Origin: Ophioderma brevispina
Taxonomy: Eukaryota; Echinodermata; Ophiuroidea; Amphilepidida; Ophiodermatidae
Assembly (NCBI GenBank): GCA_023653785.1
Contig: JAMKCH010088370.1
Span: forward strand, 186,001 to 250,000
Reading direction: 5' to 3'
Length of the DNA stretch: 64,000 bases
Both the position numbers and the translations under genes were made by a program. The notes under the pieces are model-generated. The model was not told the DNA's origin, ran no database searches, and saw only the letters and a program-made list of their open reading frames with translations. Numbering within the stretch: position 1 is the stretch's first letter; every line of letters starts with the position of its first letter. Shown in pieces: positions 60,530-64,000 of this stretch.

Positions 60530-61180
60530 AACGTAACGGCGATTTTACTATTAGTGAATGCTTAATATACGTGTCTACTAAAAAACCTTTGATAAACTAA
60601 AAGAGTTGGCATTGAAACAGTCAACACGATTTCAATGTACATAGGACTTAATGAAACCCATTGTAACGAGAACCACAGAATATAAACATCCCGGATTCTA
60701 AACTGGAATAGGTTAACGGGTCTGGCCGTAATAAAGGCGGTGTTGTAGGGGGGTTTGTAATGATAAGTAAAATAGAATCCGAAAGGATTTCTTGTAATGC
60801 AAAACTCGAATTAAGAATCATGTTTTATTGAAAAATGAAAGAAAAAATACTAAAAATATAGTGGTTGGTGTTGTGGTTTGATAGGGGGCCCATACGTCTA
60901 TAAGATAATTTATATCAGATATAAATGAAGTGAGATTCAGGCTTACTTAAGAAAATAAATGCGGAGAAGAAAGGACTTATGTAATGGGTGACTTTAACAT
61001 AGATCTTCTCAAAGATGATATACACAGAACAACTCCCTGAGTACATGCTTATTTTATTCTAATCCATTTATTCCAACCAATCTAAAACCAACAAGGATTA
61101 CAGCGACAAAAAGCGACATATGATAAATATTAACAAATTGTGACAAACAAAAGTAGAAAAAAACAGCTTATTTAGAAACC
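60530..61180 (+). pseudogene. LINE ORF2 endonuclease remnant
   Basis: Across several frames one reads FDKLKELALKQS, IGLNET near 60645, KGG near 60735, VVGVV near 60865, VMGDFNIDLL (60978-61010) and KPTRIT (about 61085-61102). These are the successive landmarks of an APE endonuclease. Many one-base losses break the frame. Confidence 0.82.
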
Positions 61181-61429
61181 AAAACAGTGATCACTTGCCA
61201 ACAGTTCTGATAAGTAATCTGAGTGCCGGACAAATCGGAAAATAAAATAATGTTATTACAAAAGATTTATATTAGTTGATGTAATATTCTAGATTAAAAA
61301 GTATTTATCGAATGTGAAAGGGGGGAGAGATATTGATAATATTTCATGTTGATGATTATTATACTGCATATGTAAACAATTTCAAGAGTTATAGAATGAA
61401 GGTATACCACTTAAGAAATTGTAACAAGA

Positions 61430-62840
61430 ACCACAAGAAGAGATCCACGATCTCCATGGATTACCAAAGGTATGCTTAATAGTATAAACAATAAAAATAT
61501 AAGATATAAAGCAATATGTACAATGTCCAAATGAAAACATCATCAGAAATGAAAAATATTTAGAAATAAGTTGCATGGTTTGATTAGAAAATCAAAAACC
61601 GTAAAGACTATTTTTTAAAAAATTCGAACAAGGAAAAAAACAAATGCGAAAAAGACCTGGAAAATAATAAACGATTGTTGTATTGTTGGAATTGGAAGGC
61701 TCAGAGCACATATTTTGTGATCAGTTCAACGAAAAACTGGAACCATAATAAGTCCAAAAAGATACAATGAATTGAATGATTACATCTAAAATTCAGACTC
61801 CGGTTTTAAAACTATTATGTTATTTTGAATATACCTTATCAAAAAAGTATATTCATGAAACCAAGTATTCAATCGAGATTGTGAAAATAATAATTAAATT
61901 TGATACAAGAAAAGTGATTGGAATTATGTAGAGGGAAATTGATTTGTAAAAGTGTAGCAAATGAAATTGCCCAACCTCTCACAAAAATATTCAATTTTGT
62001 CTTTGTAACTGGTATGGTTACTCATCAGTTAAAAGAGCACAAGGTAATCCCGCTTTAAAGAAAGGGGGGACAGTGAAATATTTTCAAAACTACGAACAGT
62101 TTCAGTTCTTCCGTTTTCAAAAATACTAGGAGGGGACTGGTCTTCAAACAAGGTATTGAATTTATGATTACCAATGATATTCTTAATGTCAAGCAATACG
62201 GGTTCAGGGGCCCACGCTCTACTTCTATGGCGATACTGCAACTTGGTTGATAAAATAAAGAAAGCTGTGGAAAATAGGGCGGGGAAACCACAATTGGGGG
62301 TACCTGGACCTAATCCAAGCTTTGACACAACTAGACCACAATATTGTATTCATAAGGCTAGAACATTATGGATTCCGAGGGGGTAGTTTTTTTTATGATT
62401 GGTTTGGAGTTACTTAAGTGAAAGAACACAGTAGTCAATTATTAAAGATAAGAAATGGAACTTAAGGATATAATATGTGGAGTACCACAGGGTTCCATTA
62501 TTAGGTCCCTTACTCTTTTTTTCTATATAAATATTACAATACTCAACCTGCTAGATTTCATTGTATCGGAAGATTGATACGACAATTTTATATTCAAGTA
62601 CTGACATTATGAGTCAAATATCAATTATAAATAAGGAATTGTCAGAAGTAAGTAACTGAGTAAATAAGCTATCTGTCAATGGCTAGTAAAACTAATTACA
62701 TTGTTATGGGTACCCTTAATAAATGACTAAAAGACCAAATGGAGATGGTTGTAATGTAAAAGTAATAAGATATTATCCTTGACAAAAAAGTCTAACAAAG
62801 GTGACAAAGACTAAGTTTTAGGAGTATTAGTGAGAAAATA
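61430..62840 (+). pseudogene. LINE ORF2 reverse transcriptase remnant
   Basis: Landmarks in order: PWITKGMLNSI (about 61450-61485); an NY-x-x-x-x-V-L-P-type motif (62085-62125), KQYGFRGPRSTSMAILQLVD (62190-62250), SKAFDT (about 62318), GVPQGS (62475-62495), a degraded catalytic DD before TTILYSS (62560-62595) and KFLGVLV (about 62812-62832). Stops and shifts occur throughout. Confidence 0.85.
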
Positions 62841-64000
62841 ACCTGATGCACACATTGATGGAATATCGGAAAACATATCGCGGAGAATATTGGTTAGGAT
62901 CAACAAGTTAAATTCTTATACCTGAGCGCATTTTTATAACATATATTGTACATGGGTTACCATATATAATTATGGTTATTACTGACCTGGGGAAAGCTCT
63001 GTGCAACTACTTTGAAATAAAAAATCACAAAAAATTCAAAAATGGGCATTTAAGAAATCATATAAATAGTCCATATTCGAGTTTCATTCTGCACCACTTT
63101 TTCATAAATATATGTGTAAAATATATATGATGTGTATAAAACTAGAATGGGTTCATTTATGTTCAGATACTTTGCAAATATTGCCCAATTCATTTAATTA
63201 ATTTTTCACCATGAGATACGGGATATCCATAACTATCAAACACGAACAGGAAATAATTTTAATCAACAAGAAAGAAGTGGTATTCCGTGATAAACAAAAT
63301 TGAGAACAGCAGGCCCAATCTTGTGGAACTACCTGAGTGATACAATTAACAATTCAAATTCAACTAAACACTTTCGAACTCAATATAAATTCATATATTA
63401 ATATCTTTCATCATTGATTTGGAACTTGTTTTTTGGGTATTGCTTGGTGGATAGTTTCTTTGTTCATTGTGTTTAATATTTGTAATGTACAATTTAATTT
63501 TTTTAACGGGTGGGTGGTAAATAGGCCTTACTGGCCCTTTCGACCCTTCCTCCATAAAATGTGTGATTTTATTTTTAAATGTTAATCTTTAAAAAATAAT
63601 AGCTGCCGTATGTGTTTTTATGGGAAACTAAAGAATATTGTGATTGATGATTGATTGATTCTCAAAATGATGGACATCCACGGACTGGCTCGGACATCAA
63701 TCCTAATGTCCTCAACCCTGTGTTGTGAAGCTTGTTGACTCGCTCATGTCAACTCAGTAATCTATTATGATAGTAGCAGGCCACCCCCCACTTATATTCT
63801 CAAAAAAATAACATATGGTTTAGTTTATAGAGTGGAAAATTGATTTCCTGGTTCATCTTTCTTTGAGCAAAAAAAATTTTGTTAGAATTCTGACGTGCAG
63901 CTGAAGGCTAAGCGTTTAGCTCAAAGTTAGTTGATATTGTGGTTGCGTTTAATGCTTTCCAAATCTTTCTAGCTCGTATTTTTAAAAAAGGGTTGTTTTA

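Larger units (their letters stand above)
58960..63660 (+). mobile_element. Decayed APE-type LINE (ORF1, endonuclease, RT)
   Basis: A full-length but heavily mutated non-LTR retrotransposon. ORF1 remnants at 58960-59650, endonuclease at about 60530-61180, and reverse transcriptase at about 61980-62640 are readable only by changing frame repeatedly. The 3' end is a short TGATT-type repeat at 63639-63660. Motifs place it in the CR1/L2/jockey-like group; the exact clade cannot be set by eye. Confidence 0.85.

Noticed and set aside
40497..64000. Further RasGRF exons (DH core, IQ, PH1) above exon A
   Set aside because: No minus-strand segment matching YPxFQIPRY or LEELSR with a donor was found; LEELR at about 60490 lies in the LINE and lacks splice context.

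Overview
The window is AT-rich nuclear DNA from an animal, most likely a marine deuterostome invertebrate such as an echinoderm or hemichordate. This placement is an inference. It rests on a spliced RasGRF-type gene, a Gmr1-like Ty3/gypsy element (a group described mainly from deuterostomes), several APE-type LINE families, tRNA-derived SINE-like sequences and a very dense load of short DNA transposons. I see nothing prokaryotic and no CRISPR array.

Only one host gene is convincing. Two minus-strand exons (40379-40496, then 27746-27918) join in phase and encode the end of the DH domain and the first part of the second PH domain of a Ras-specific guanine nucleotide-releasing factor (RasGRF1/2 family). 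The intron between them is about 12.5 kb. Much of the window is therefore probably intron sequence of this gene, although no further exon could be recognised by eye on either side.

Layout. 1-17 kb: dispersed repeats, a TA-flanked inverted-repeat element, a LINE 3' tail, minisatellites, three local tandem duplications, TTAA-flanked MITEs and a small hAT-like MITE. 17.6-22.4 kb: a 1.7 kb module present twice, each copy with a tRNA-Gly-like box A/B segment and an array of AACGTT palindromes. 22-30 kb: MITEs around RasGRF exon B, hairpins and paired DR1-containing repeats. 30-31.7 kb: an almost identical direct duplication joined by an A-tract. 31.96-37.4 kb: a complete but internally deleted Gmr1-like LTR retrotransposon with TSD CAGT, whose integrase sequence lies before its reverse transcriptase. 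37.4-41 kb: inverted MITE pair, hairpins, RasGRF exon A and a hAT MITE. 41.9-45 kb: broken pieces of two LINE families. 45-58.4 kb: repeats, a SINE-like element, an inverted-repeat element carrying a SAM-like first exon, two hAT MITEs, a foldback element, a 40-50 bp GACGGCCC minisatellite and further TTAA MITEs. 58.9-63.7 kb: a heavily decayed full LINE (ORF1, endonuclease, reverse transcriptase).

The strongest general pattern is that at least seven MITE families with unrelated interiors all end in TTAA or TTAAAGG and carry a TTAA target site at both ends. This suggests one TTAA-specific transposase mobilising many non-autonomous families. All family assignments were made by reading the sequence; no database search was run.
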